Of a stretch of DNA of 63,974 bases, positions 18,322-27,700 are shown piece by piece. Within the stretch, counting starts at the first letter, position 1, and the number at the start of each line of letters is the position of its first letter. Origin of the DNA: Cytophagales bacterium (GTDB taxonomy: Bacteria; Bacteroidota; Bacteroidia; Cytophagales; Microscillaceae); assembly GCA_004293905.1 (NCBI GenBank), contig RDZE01000033.1:1-63974 (forward strand), read 5' to 3'. The notes below the pieces were generated by a model. The model saw nothing but the letters and a program-made list of their open reading frames with translations. It was not told the origin of the DNA and did not search any database. A program made the position numbers and the translations under genes.

Positions 18322-19740
18322 TTAGATGTGTTTTGTTTCCACAATCACCGCAATCACTGACTTATCGCCACTTGCTGCCTGAAAACGAACGCCGCCTTGT
18401 TCAAAAGAGGCTTTGTCGCTACTTACTAATTTTGTAGAAAGTGCTTTGGTTATTTTTTCAGCAAAAGAACCTGTCTGTTGACTAATCAGTTGTTTGATTT
18501 GGTCTATATTTAAAGGCTCTTTCGAGTACAATACGCATAGATAATCTGTACCAATCGTATTATCCATTTGCACATAGTGGTCTTCATCAGGAATGGCTAC
18601 GCTATTAGAACTGTAGTTGAGCGCGGCACTGATGCCTGCTTTATGAGGAAAGATATTGAATATTTTGGTAGTAAGGTCAGAACCGATGGCATATACATAG
18701 GCAGGTTGGTTGTTCGAGATATACAATCTAAAGCGTGTTCCAGAGGAGTAGGCTTGAGTCATCGCATAGTAGCCTACACCTTGCTGATTGGTTTGTAGAG
18801 TGGCATTCATTTCACTTCCATTGGCATTCACAAATTTGATTTCGCCTGATAAATCTACAGCGGCAACATTAGAACCTTTGTTAATAGCAATTACTTCATA
18901 TCCATATTTCACGAAGTCAGCAAAATCATCATAGCGAATCCAAATATAGCCTTCATTGCCCCAATCAGTGCCCCAACTGTTCTGAATTTCAAAAGCACCA
19001 CCGTACATGTCGTTATCATAACCTATCACGCACATAGCATGCCCTCCATATTGGTAGCTTGGGTCTTCGTCTTGCGAAGGTTGCCAATAGCCCGAAGCAT
19101 TCTGAAAAGAGTCTGGGCATTTCATACCAATTACTACGGGGTTGCCATTGGCTAAGGCTTTTTTAGTAGTTTGTATTTTTGAAGATTTATTATCGTCTTG
19201 TTCGAAAAGGCGTGCGAAATCTTGTATTTTATAGCCACTTGCAGCTTGGAATACATTGCTTGGGATTTCATCGGGGCAACTTTCACTGAAAAGACTGTAT
19301 TTAGCAGCTCCTTTTTCCATCATTGTCGATAGGGCATCATCTATAAAAGAACCATATCTACAGCTTGCATCATTGGCATCTTTGATTTGTTTGTAGATAA
19401 ACCCTGCGGCAAAAGCATTGCTTGTGATGGTGGTTTTGTCTGTCCAGTTGTTTTGTTTTGCTTCTAAAATAGTGCGTGCCGCATACGCCGTAGACCAGCC
19501 CACACAAGTACCATATTGCCCTTGATTTTTGGGTATGGGGCAAAAATTTTTGAGGGAAGCCGCTTTTGGCAACACTTGATAATCGCGTGTGATGAGGGTT
19601 GCTTTTTTATTGACTTGTTGGTAGGACGCATCGTCAAAATTCATTCCCAAGGGATATTTCTGTTGTGCATAACTATTTTGTGTTAGTGAAAAAGCCAACA
19701 AAAAAATCCATACAAATAAAAGTATTGATTTGTTTCTCAT
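18322..19740 (-). CDS. Secreted papain-family (C1) cysteine protease with DUF4384-like C-terminal domain
   Basis: The 472-residue protein begins with a signal peptide ending NSYAQQ, so it is exported. The catalytic Cys lies in QGQYGTCVGWSTAYAA (about residue 78), the His in YGGHAMCVIGYDND (about 240), and the Asn in IQNSWGTDWGNEGYIWI. The order Gln-Cys-His-Asn is that of papain C1A peptidases. After about residue 310 a separate beta-rich domain follows (FRLYISNNQPAYVYAIG, then IFNIFPHK), which resembles DUF4384. No long inhibitory propeptide is visible before the catalytic core. The gene stands alone, with a terminator downstream. A nutritional or envelope-processing role is likely; the target is unknown. 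Confidence 0.88.
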   Translation of the reverse strand: MRNKSILLFVWIFLLAFSLTQNSYAQQKYPLGMNFDDASYQQVNKKATLITRDYQVLPKAASLKNFCPIPKNQGQYGTCVGWSTAYAARTILEAKQNNWTDKTTITSNAFAAGFIYKQIKDANDASCRYGSFIDDALSTMMEKGAAKYSLFSESCPDEIPSNVFQAASGYKIQDFARLFEQDDNKSSKIQTTKKALANGNPVVIGMKCPDSFQNASGYWQPSQDEDPSYQYGGHAMCVIGYDNDMYGGAFEIQNSWGTDWGNEGYIWIRYDDFADFVKYGYEVIAINKGSNVAAVDLSGEIKFVNANGSEMNATLQTNQQGVGYYAMTQAYSSGTRFRLYISNNQPAYVYAIGSDLTTKIFNIFPHKAGISAALNYSSNSVAIPDEDHYVQMDNTIGTDYLCVLYSKEPLNIDQIKQLISQQTGSFAEKITKALSTKLVSSDKASFEQGGVRFQAASGDKSVIAVIVETKHI

Positions 19741-19817
19741 AGAATTTAAGAGTTAAAGGTTTTGATAAGAAAAACGCTCAATATTATAAAAGGTTGTATA
19801 ATATTAGCCTTTCTGTA

Positions 19818-21239
19818 TTAGTTTGAAAGTACTTGTTTGTGGTGCAATAGTAATTCCCAAAGTTGGTCTATATGTGTTTGGTTTACATTGGTCTGCCCTA
19901 CGACTACCCTCAGAGTATATTTGCCATTGAGTTTGGTGTGGCTGAGGTACACTTTACCGCTTTGGTTGAGCCGTTCCAATAGTTGTGCATTGAGCAGGTT
20001 GAGTGTTTCTTCGTTGTTTATGTTAGTGGGTTTGTATCTAAAACATACCAAATTGAAATGCATAGGAGCTAAAATTTCAAAATCGGAGTGCGTACTGATT
20101 CTTTGGTAAAGTGTTTGGGCTAATGCCAAATGCGTTCGCAAAGTTTTTTGTAATCCTTCTACCCCAAAACTACGCCATACAAACCAAAGTTTTAGGGCTC
20201 TGAAACGCCTTCCAAGTTGTATGCCCCAATCGCGGTAATTATTTACTTTTTGGTCATGTTGGGTTTTTAGGTATTCGGGCAAAATTTCAAAAGTACGAAT
20301 GAGGGCTTCTTTGCTTTTTACGAAGTAAGCCGTGCAATCGAAATTGGTCATAAGCCATTTATGCGGGTTGAAAACATAACTATCTGCGTGTTCTAAGCCT
20401 TTGAAAAAAGATTGTTTCTCGGGAAGTAAGGCAGCACTGCCCGCATAGGCAGCATCTACGTGAAAGAAAATATGGTATTTTTTACAAATTTCGCCCATTG
20501 CATCAATAGGGTCAACGGCGGTAGAGCCTGTAGTACCTATGTTCCCTACTACTACTAAAGGCGTATATCCCTCTGCTAAATCTTTGCGAATGGCTTCTTC
20601 TAATGAATCTATACGAATGGCAAACTGCTCGTCTGTAGCTATGTATCTAAGTTGTTTTTTACCTATTCCTGCTATCTTAACTGCTTTTTCTATGGAGGAA
20701 TGTGTTTGGTTAGAGCAATAAACGGTCAGTTTATCGTTTTCAAAACCTCTCTCGTTAATAGCATATTGGCTATACTGTTCGCGAGCAGTTAGTAAAGCGC
20801 AAAGAGTAGCCGTAGAAGCCGTATCTTGAATGACTCCTTCCCAATGTTGAGGTAGTTGCATAGCTTGTTTTATCCATTGCATCATTCGCTCTTCGAGTTC
20901 TGCGGCAGCGGGCGAGGTGTCCCAAACCATACACTGCGCGCCTAAAGTAGCCGTAAGCATTTCAGCCAATACAGAGGCATAACTATTATTGGCGGGGAAG
21001 TAAGCAAAAAAAGAAGGATGTTGCCAATGTGTAATGCCTTGCATGATGATTGTATCAAAATCTTGCAGAATAGCCTCCATCGTTTCGGGTTGTTCGGGAG
21101 CGTGCATAGGCAGGGCTTCTAAAATCTGTTGTGGGCTTACTTGCGATTTAGGGCTGTATTGTTCTATATGCTCAAAATAATCAGCCATACGGTCGGCTAT
21201 TTGATGGGCATATTTTCTAAAATCTTGGGAAGAGAGCAT
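19818..21239 (-). CDS. Group II PLP-dependent amino acid decarboxylase
   Basis: This protein, 473 residues from the ATG at 21239, is of the aromatic-L-amino-acid/glutamate decarboxylase type. An upstream in-frame ATG at 21308 would overlap the preceding gene and adds an implausible leader. Key blocks are MADYFEHIEQYSP near the N-terminus, HPSFFAYFPANNSYASVLAEML, VIQDTASTATLCAL, FHVDAAYAGSAALLPE and FNPHKWLMTNFDCTAYF with the PLP lysine. Bacterial members act on tryptophan, tyrosine, DOPA or related amino acids; sequence alone does not fix the substrate. It follows the CXXC lipoprotein gene by 22 bases and is probably co-transcribed with it. Confidence 0.9.
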   Translation of the reverse strand: MLSSQDFRKYAHQIADRMADYFEHIEQYSPKSQVSPQQILEALPMHAPEQPETMEAILQDFDTIIMQGITHWQHPSFFAYFPANNSYASVLAEMLTATLGAQCMVWDTSPAAAELEERMMQWIKQAMQLPQHWEGVIQDTASTATLCALLTAREQYSQYAINERGFENDKLTVYCSNQTHSSIEKAVKIAGIGKKQLRYIATDEQFAIRIDSLEEAIRKDLAEGYTPLVVVGNIGTTGSTAVDPIDAMGEICKKYHIFFHVDAAYAGSAALLPEKQSFFKGLEHADSYVFNPHKWLMTNFDCTAYFVKSKEALIRTFEILPEYLKTQHDQKVNNYRDWGIQLGRRFRALKLWFVWRSFGVEGLQKTLRTHLALAQTLYQRISTHSDFEILAPMHFNLVCFRYKPTNINNEETLNLLNAQLLERLNQSGKVYLSHTKLNGKYTLRVVVGQTNVNQTHIDQLWELLLHHKQVLSN

Positions 21240-21261
21240 ATCAGTTTGAAGGGAGAAAAAA

Positions 21262-21822
21262 TTAGAATTGTGTAAGCACTTGCATGATAGTGTCCATATC
21301 TTTGGCAAATTTATCAGATTCTATGGCTTCTTCTTTAGGAAAAATAGACACAGAAACCATCATATCTTTGGCTGCCATAAATTCGGCAATCAATACAGGA
21401 CCTAATTCCTCTTCGGTTTCTACATTGTCTTTGGCATGCATTTCCGCAAAAAATACCATTTTATTGTTAAAGGTCTTACCGTATGCATTTTTATACTCAG
21501 GGGCTAAAGTTACTTCGTCTTTAAAACCTTGTAAAGACTGCAATCTTTGACAGTTTTCGCATCTTTGTGTGTTAATGACTACGAACCCAATTTTGCTATT
21601 TGCTCCGTCCGTAGGTATCCATTTATTTTCGCCTTCTTTTTTGAAGCCTTTAAGTTGTACTTCTAAATACTTTGCTGCGAGGTCGTTTTGCTTTTTATTT
21701 TCCTTTGCATTGTTTTTCGTGTTAGCATCGTCTTTTTTTTCATTGCCATTTCCGCAACTTTGCAAGAGCAGCAAACCTGTACTCAACACAAAGACGAACA
21801 CATAAAAAGTATATCTTTTCAT
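21262..21822 (-). CDS. Lipoprotein with a CXXC motif, unknown function
   Basis: The 186-residue protein has a signal peptide ending in the lipobox LQSC (Cys about 23), then an Asn/Lys-rich linker, then a compact domain. Near residue 88 is the motif RCENCQRLQ. A CXXC pair in an exported protein suggests disulfide chemistry or metal or heme binding, but no thioredoxin fold signature or CXXCH heme motif is visible. The rest has no family I recognise. It sits upstream of the PLP decarboxylase in a probable two-gene transcript and is divergent from the M20 amidohydrolase gene 58 bases away. A -7 box on the minus strand (CAAAAATA at 21863-21870) could drive it. Confidence 0.72.
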   Translation of the reverse strand: MKRYTFYVFVFVLSTGLLLLQSCGNGNEKKDDANTKNNAKENKKQNDLAAKYLEVQLKGFKKEGENKWIPTDGANSKIGFVVINTQRCENCQRLQSLQGFKDEVTLAPEYKNAYGKTFNNKMVFFAEMHAKDNVETEEELGPVLIAEFMAAKDMMVSVSIFPKEEAIESDKFAKDMDTIMQVLTQF

Positions 21823-21880
21823 ACATTTAGGGTATTTATCAGTAGTTTTTTTATTTTATTTGCAAAAATAATTAAATTCT

Positions 21881-23086
21881 ATGAATCTTAGAGAAAAAAT
21901 AAAAGGAATCGCCCAGCAAATAGCTCCGCAAGTAGTGGCTCATCGCAGGCATTTGCATAGCAATCCAGAACTTTCTTTTCAGGAATATGAAACGGCTCAG
22001 TTCATAGCCAATGCACTCAGGGCTATGGGGCTGAAACCACAAGAAAAAGTAGCCGATACGGGTGTAGTAGTATTGATAGAAGGACGCAACCCCGAGAAAA
22101 AAACGGTCGCTTTGCGTGCCGATATTGATGCTTTGCCCATTACAGAAGCCAATGAAGTGAGTTATCGATCTAAAAATATAGGTGTGATGCATGCCTGCGG
22201 ACACGATGCGCATACTTCCTCTCTTTTGGGTACGGCTTATATTCTTAGTAATCTTACTGATGCATTTGAAGGTACTTTCAAACTCCTTTTTCAGCCTGCT
22301 GAAGAAAAAATACCGGGGGGAGCTTCGCTGATGATAAAAGAAGGCGTTTTAGAAGCGCAAGGTACTACTGCCGCACCCAAGAGTGTGATAGGGCAACACG
22401 TGATGCCGCAAATACAAGTAGGGAAAATAGGTTTCAGAGAAGGGCTCTATATGGCAAGTGCCGATGAAATATACATTACGCTCAAAGGAAAAGGAGGGCA
22501 CGCCGCTATGCCCGAACTCAATCAAGACCCCGTAGTAGTGATGGCGCAAATCATTACTGCACTACAGCAAATTATCAGCAGACACAATAACCCCAGAATA
22601 CCCTCTATTCTTTCTTTTGGAAAAGTGATAGCACAAGGAGCTACCAATATTATCCCGAATGAAGTGTACATTGAAGGCACTTTCAGAACTTACCAAGAAG
22701 AGTGGCGTTATAGAGCACACGAAAAAATAAAACAAATGACCATCGGTATCGCCGAAGCTATGGGCATAGAGGCAACCATAGACATTAAAGTAGGGTATCC
22801 TTTCCTAAAAAATAACCCTGAACTTACAAAACGTTTGCGCCAATGGACAGCAGACTATATAGGTGAGGAGAATTTGATAGACCTCGATTTGTGGCCTGCA
22901 AGTGAAGATTTTGCCTACTATTCTCAAATTGCAGATGCTTGTTTTTATAGATTAGGAACAGGAAATACAGCCAAAGGCATTACCTCTTCAGTACATACGC
23001 CCACATTTGATATAGACGAAAACGCGCTCGAAATAGGCGCAGGGCTGATGGCTTGGTTGGCTATTCAAGAAATACAACAAGGATAG
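21881..23086 (+). CDS. M20-family amidohydrolase (N-acyl-amino-acid or peptide deacylase type)
   Basis: This 401-residue metallohydrolase has the M20D blocks: VAHRRHLHSNPELSF near residue 20, VALRADIDALPI, GVMHACGHDAHTSSLLGTA near 107, LLFQPAEEKIPGGASLMI, and the lid domain beginning ITLKGKGGHAAMPELNQDP. These match aminoacylase, hippurate hydrolase and N-acetyldiaminopimelate deacetylase relatives. No signal peptide is visible, so it is probably cytosolic. The exact substrate is not clear. HisC follows four bases downstream, so the two are probably co-transcribed. The pairing of a deacylase and an aminotransferase is consistent with an amino-acid or lysine-type step, which is inference. Confidence 0.9.
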   Translation: MNLREKIKGIAQQIAPQVVAHRRHLHSNPELSFQEYETAQFIANALRAMGLKPQEKVADTGVVVLIEGRNPEKKTVALRADIDALPITEANEVSYRSKNIGVMHACGHDAHTSSLLGTAYILSNLTDAFEGTFKLLFQPAEEKIPGGASLMIKEGVLEAQGTTAAPKSVIGQHVMPQIQVGKIGFREGLYMASADEIYITLKGKGGHAAMPELNQDPVVVMAQIITALQQIISRHNNPRIPSILSFGKVIAQGATNIIPNEVYIEGTFRTYQEEWRYRAHEKIKQMTIGIAEAMGIEATIDIKVGYPFLKNNPELTKRLRQWTADYIGEENLIDLDLWPASEDFAYYSQIADACFYRLGTGNTAKGITSSVHTPTFDIDENALEIGAGLMAWLAIQEIQQG

Positions 23087-23090
23087 AAAA

Positions 23091-24164
23091 ATGAAGGAAA
23101 TAGAACAATTAGTACGTAAAAATATCATTGCACTCAAAGCCTATAGTTCTGCAAGAGATGAATTTAAGGGAGAAACATTGAGTAGCAATCATACAATATT
23201 TATAGATGCCAATGAAAATCCGTTAGGCTCTGTAGGGTTTGCACAATCTTACAACCGCTACCCCGACCCCACACAACGTAGCCTAAAAGATGAAATTGCA
23301 AAACTCAAAAATACGAAAGCAGATACTATTTTTTTGGGCAATGGCAGCGACGAAGCCATAGATTTACTCATCAGAATTTTCTGCGAACCTCAAAAAGATA
23401 CCATTTTGATTACGCCACCTACCTATGGAATGTACGAAGTGGCTGCCAATATCAATGATGTAGGCATAGAAAGAGTGCTACTGCGAGAAAGTGATTTTGG
23501 AATCAGTGCCGAAAACATACTTGCAAAAATAACTCCTCATACAAAACTTATTTTCCTTTGCTCCCCGAACAATCCTACTGGCAATTTACTAAAACGCGAT
23601 GACATCGTTCGTATTTTGCAAACATTTACGGGTATTGTTGTGATTGATGAAGCCTACATAGATTTCGCGGAAACACCTTCTTGGATTGCGACTTTACAAC
23701 ATTATCCGAGATTAGTGGTTTTGCAAACTTTTTCCAAAGCATGGGGATTGGCAGGTTTGCGCTTAGGTATGGCATTTGCCCACCCTATGATTATTCAACT
23801 AATAAACAAAGTAAAACCTCCTTACAATATCAATCAGGCAACACAAGAAATAGCTCTAACAGTTCTAAAACAAAAAAATGACTATCAAAAACACTTGCAG
23901 ACTTTGATAGCAGAAAGAGTCAAACTCTATGATAATCTTACACGAATGCCATTGTTTGAGAAAGTTTTTCCTTCGGAAGCTAATTTCGTTTTAGTACGCC
24001 CCAAAACAGATGCTCAACAACTTTATGACTATCTCATTAGCCAAAGTATCATTGTACGGAATCGTTCTTCGCAACCACTTTGCCAAAACACTTTGCGTTT
24101 GAGTGTAGGAAGCCCAGCCGAAAACGAACTTCTTATTGAAAAATTGAGGCAATTTAGTATTTAA
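23091..24164 (+). CDS. hisC: HisC-type aminotransferase (histidinol-phosphate aminotransferase family)
   Basis: The 357-residue class I/II PLP aminotransferase has IDANENPLGS near residue 40, YNRYPDPTQRSLKDEIA, FLGNGSDEAIDLLIR, FLCSPNNPTGNLL, VVIDEAYIDFAE and TFSKAWGLAGLRLGMAF, where the Lys is the PLP site. In the family HisC converts imidazole-acetol phosphate to histidinol phosphate, and many members also act on aromatic keto acids. No other his gene is in the window, so the substrate could be something else; the symbol reflects family only. It starts four bases after the M20 amidohydrolase, with probable translational coupling. Confidence 0.82.
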   Translation: MKEIEQLVRKNIIALKAYSSARDEFKGETLSSNHTIFIDANENPLGSVGFAQSYNRYPDPTQRSLKDEIAKLKNTKADTIFLGNGSDEAIDLLIRIFCEPQKDTILITPPTYGMYEVAANINDVGIERVLLRESDFGISAENILAKITPHTKLIFLCSPNNPTGNLLKRDDIVRILQTFTGIVVIDEAYIDFAETPSWIATLQHYPRLVVLQTFSKAWGLAGLRLGMAFAHPMIIQLINKVKPPYNINQATQEIALTVLKQKNDYQKHLQTLIAERVKLYDNLTRMPLFEKVFPSEANFVLVRPKTDAQQLYDYLISQSIIVRNRSSQPLCQNTLRLSVGSPAENELLIEKLRQFSI

Positions 24165-24222
24165 CTTACATCATAAAAAATGAGGCTCTGTTCAAGAAAG
24201 ATGTAAAAAAATACGTTTTTCG

Positions 24223-24230
24223 TACCTTTG
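24223..24230 (+). promoter_or_regulatory. Probable -7 box (TACCTTTG) for the small exported protein gene at 24264
   Basis: TACCTTTG matches the TAnnTTTG consensus exactly and lies 33 bases before the ATG. No convincing TTG -33 element is seen at the right spacing. Confidence 0.45.
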
Positions 24231-24263
24231 TCGTATTCATACAAATACTTTTAAGACGCTTAT

Positions 24264-24728
24264 ATGAAAATGACACAAATGACCCACTCCTTCCGCTTTT
24301 TCTTGGTTTCTGCCTTAGTAGTTCTTTTGGCACTCTCCCAAAAAACATACGCCCAAACTACTGTCAATGACTCAAAAATCACCAATTATGAATTTGTATT
24401 AGATTATACGGGCAAAGCCATTTTGCTCTTCAATCTTTCTGTGAATATTGAAAAAGATACAAAAAAAATTGTCATTTTGCAAAGTGCTGACCAAATGCAA
24501 TGGACACCTATCGCTGAGCTTTCAACAGCACAATTGCCTAATAACTCAGAGGTAAATATCCCACTAACGATTTCTATTATAGAGCAAACACAACTGCTCA
24601 ATACTATGCCCCAAAAACTATACTTTGCAATGGCACTCGGTTCAGAAACACAATTAAAAACACAGCATAGTATTGTACTTTTGAAAGATGAAGTAGAAAA
24701 AGTACTTATTTCGTCTCGTTTGTATTGA
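24264..24728 (+). CDS. Small exported protein of unknown function
   Basis: This 154-residue protein has a signal peptide (hydrophobic core about 13-25, then TYAQT) and a mature part of about 120 residues. The mature part reads as a single beta-rich domain (YEFVLDYTGKAILLFNLSVNI near the start, then KIVILQSADQMQWTPIAEL). The SADQMQWTPIAEL stretch recalls the strand pattern in Fn3-like and T9SS-associated modules of Bacteroidota, but I see no full sorting domain. No cysteine, lipobox or catalytic motif is visible. The gene ends three bases before the end of the large kinase-phosphatase gene on the other strand. Function unknown. Confidence 0.7.
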   Translation: MKMTQMTHSFRFFLVSALVVLLALSQKTYAQTTVNDSKITNYEFVLDYTGKAILLFNLSVNIEKDTKKIVILQSADQMQWTPIAELSTAQLPNNSEVNIPLTISIIEQTQLLNTMPQKLYFAMALGSETQLKTQHSIVLLKDEVEKVLISSRLY

Positions 24729-24731
24729 GTT

Positions 24732-27700
24732 TTAGTTCAGTTTAAAACCTACGACCAGTATATCATCTAATTGTTTGTATTTATCACCCATCCAAGAGAG
24801 AATCGCATCTTTGAGTATTTGCCTTTGCTCGTCCATATCTTTTTGGTGAATTTCGAGAAGCATATTCTTGAATTTTTTCTTCATAAACTTCATACCTTCT
24901 GCTCCCCCAAACTGGTCTTCGTAACCATCAGAAGAAAGATAAACATAGGTAGGTGTATCGCCATAGTGCAAAGTTTGCGTTTTGAAGGTGCGCTCTCCTT
25001 GCTCTTTTGACCAAGAACCTCCTATGGGCAATTTATCCCCTTTAAACTCCATTACTTCACCATTCTGAATGTAAATCATGGGGTTTTTGGCACCCGAAAA
25101 ATCAAGCGTTTTTTTCTCCAAATCTATCACACAGAGGGCTAAATCCATACCATCTTTATTATCTGTTTCACTTTGTTTGAGGGCATTATTAACGCCTTTA
25201 TGAAGTTGTGTAAGTATTTCGCCTGCGTCTGTGATATTGCGTAGGTTTACGATTTCGTGTAGTAGTTCATTGCCAATCAATGACATAAATGCACCCGGCA
25301 CGCCATGCCCCGTACAATCTACTGCTGTGATGATGATTCGGTCATTTTTTTCAGAAAACCAGTAAAAATCGCCTGATACAATATCGCGCGGTCTGAAATA
25401 AATAAACGATTCGGGCAGGCTTTCTCTGATGCGTTCGCGTGCTGGAAGCATAGCACTTTGTATGCGTTTTGCATAGTTGATGCTGGAAGTAATGTCGTGG
25501 TTCTTCTTTTCTATTTCGAGATATGCCTCATTGAGTTGTGCGGTACGTTCGCGTACTTTTTCTTCCAAATTTTCATATAGTAGGGCATTTTCTATGGAAA
25601 TAGCCATTTGTGAAGAAAGCATCGTAAGAATATTGAGCCTGTCATTAGTGAATGCGCCTATAGTAAGGTTATTTTCCAAGTATAATATCCCCGTAAGTTG
25701 TCCTTGATTGATAAGCGGAAGACAAAGCACTGATTTTGGTTTCATCTTCTGAACATAGAGGTCTTTGGTAAATTTACCTTCTTCGAGGGCATTGGTAAGT
25801 ACTATGTTTTCTCGTGTGCGTATTACATAATTTACAATTGCATTCGAAAGCATAGGACTTTCGCTACTACCACTCACACTTTCTATGGGTAGGGCATTGA
25901 AAACCTCTACTTTATCGTTCTGTGCTGTAGCTATGGCTTCAATGAGCCATTTGTTATTTTCTTCTAAAATAAGTAATCCACGCTCTGCCCCTGCATTTTC
26001 TAAAACAGTAAGCATCATTTTTTCTAAGAGTTTGCCCAATACTACTTCTCCTGAGAGGGTTTGTGAGGCTTTGATGATGGTGCTCATGTCCAACTCTGTT
26101 TGTACGGAGGTAGTAGAGGTTTTGATGGTCGTATTGTTAGTAGTAGTAATACTCATCAATGGATTTTTGACAAACTTGGCATGCCTATTCTCGAGGTCTT
26201 CTACTTTTTTAGTTGCGCCCCAAAATTGATACAAATAATAAGCATCTGCTAAGTAAGATTTGGCTATCTTAGGTTTGTTGATAGAAAGGTAAAATTCGCC
26301 AGCGAGTTCATTGGCGAGTGCTTCTTCGTGTAAAAATCTTCCTTTTTTGGCAAAATCGATGGCTTTATCATAGGCTTCCATCGCATCGGTGATTCTGCCC
26401 AAAAGTTTCATTTTTTCGGCATTCACCAAGTGGTATCGGTGTGTAGAGTTATCGGGAGAGTGCGAAGCCCAAAAGTTAAGTTGTTCTTGGTTTTCGCTTA
26501 CGATATTGAGTGCTTCTTCTTGTTTCTGAGGGCTTAGTGTACTATAATTTTGGAGTAAAATAATAGAATACATAAAGTTATGCACGGGCAAAAACAACAT
26601 TCCTACTACGCCCCCTTTGTATTCTTCGGCTTTTTGTATGAATTGATATGCTTTTTTGATTTCTCTGAAAAACAATGCCAAAGTTGCTTTGGCTTCATAA
26701 GCCACAAATGCCAAAGTGAGTTGTTGGTCAGCTTCTATTTGAGGAAGCATTTTTCTTTCATCAAATTCTTCGTTGATGAGGTCTGTAACGGCTATATTAG
26801 GGGCATTTGCTCCAATGAAATTTTGCACCATCACATACCAAGGAGCTATATAGGTATGATGAAAAATTTGTTTGAGTTGTAAAATGAGGGCTATATTTCT
26901 CTCATAGCGTTGTCGGAGAGTATCGAGGTTCATACCAACAATAAAATGATAGTGGGAAGACTCTACAATGTTGTAAGAAGCAAATTCTATATCTCCTGTT
27001 TCTAATCCTATCTGAATGGCATCGGCATGGGGGCGTATGGTGGCGCGGGCGGGTTCTTTCCAGTGCATTACCGTAGAAACATAGAGGTTATCTACTTTGG
27101 ATTTGATGTACTTGGCATTGAATTTTTCTACAATGGCTACTGCCAATTTACCCATTTCATAGCCTGCGTCTATCTCGTTAAAAGTACCACAAAGCAATCC
27201 TCCATAAAATGCAAAACCTGCTGCGGAGGAAGCGCATAGCCCATGTCTGATGGTAAGGTTTGCCATTGTATAGCATATCTGTTGAAAGAGCAATGGTTGG
27301 CTTGCCCAAGCAGGTGTGATGATGCTATCCATAATATCCATAGCCGCTAACATGATTTCATCAGTCATTTCGGGCATTTGGATTATTTGAGGAATGTTTT
27401 CTATAGTAGGGGGTTTCACGGAGAGTGGCACTCTGAGCATTTTCAATACCCGCAAACCTGTAAGGAGGGCTTCTTGTTGTTCTCCTCTTGAAATGTGGTA
27501 TTGCATGCGTACTTCATAAGCGGGCACTTTGTCTATGACGGTGAGCGCGTTGGCTAATGAAACTTCAATGTAGTGCTCCATTGCGATAAAGTCGCCTTTT
27601 AAGAAGGCAGTGTGTGCGGCTTCGGAGTATACTTCTAAGGCGAAAATATAATCTGTTTGCCAAATATCGGCAGGGAGCAGATGTAGAGCAGTTTGTAGAT

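Noticed and set aside
24165..24222. Inverted TTACATC/GATGTAA near the end of hisC
   Set aside because: The stem is short and A+T-rich with a long loop; a terminator call would be guesswork.
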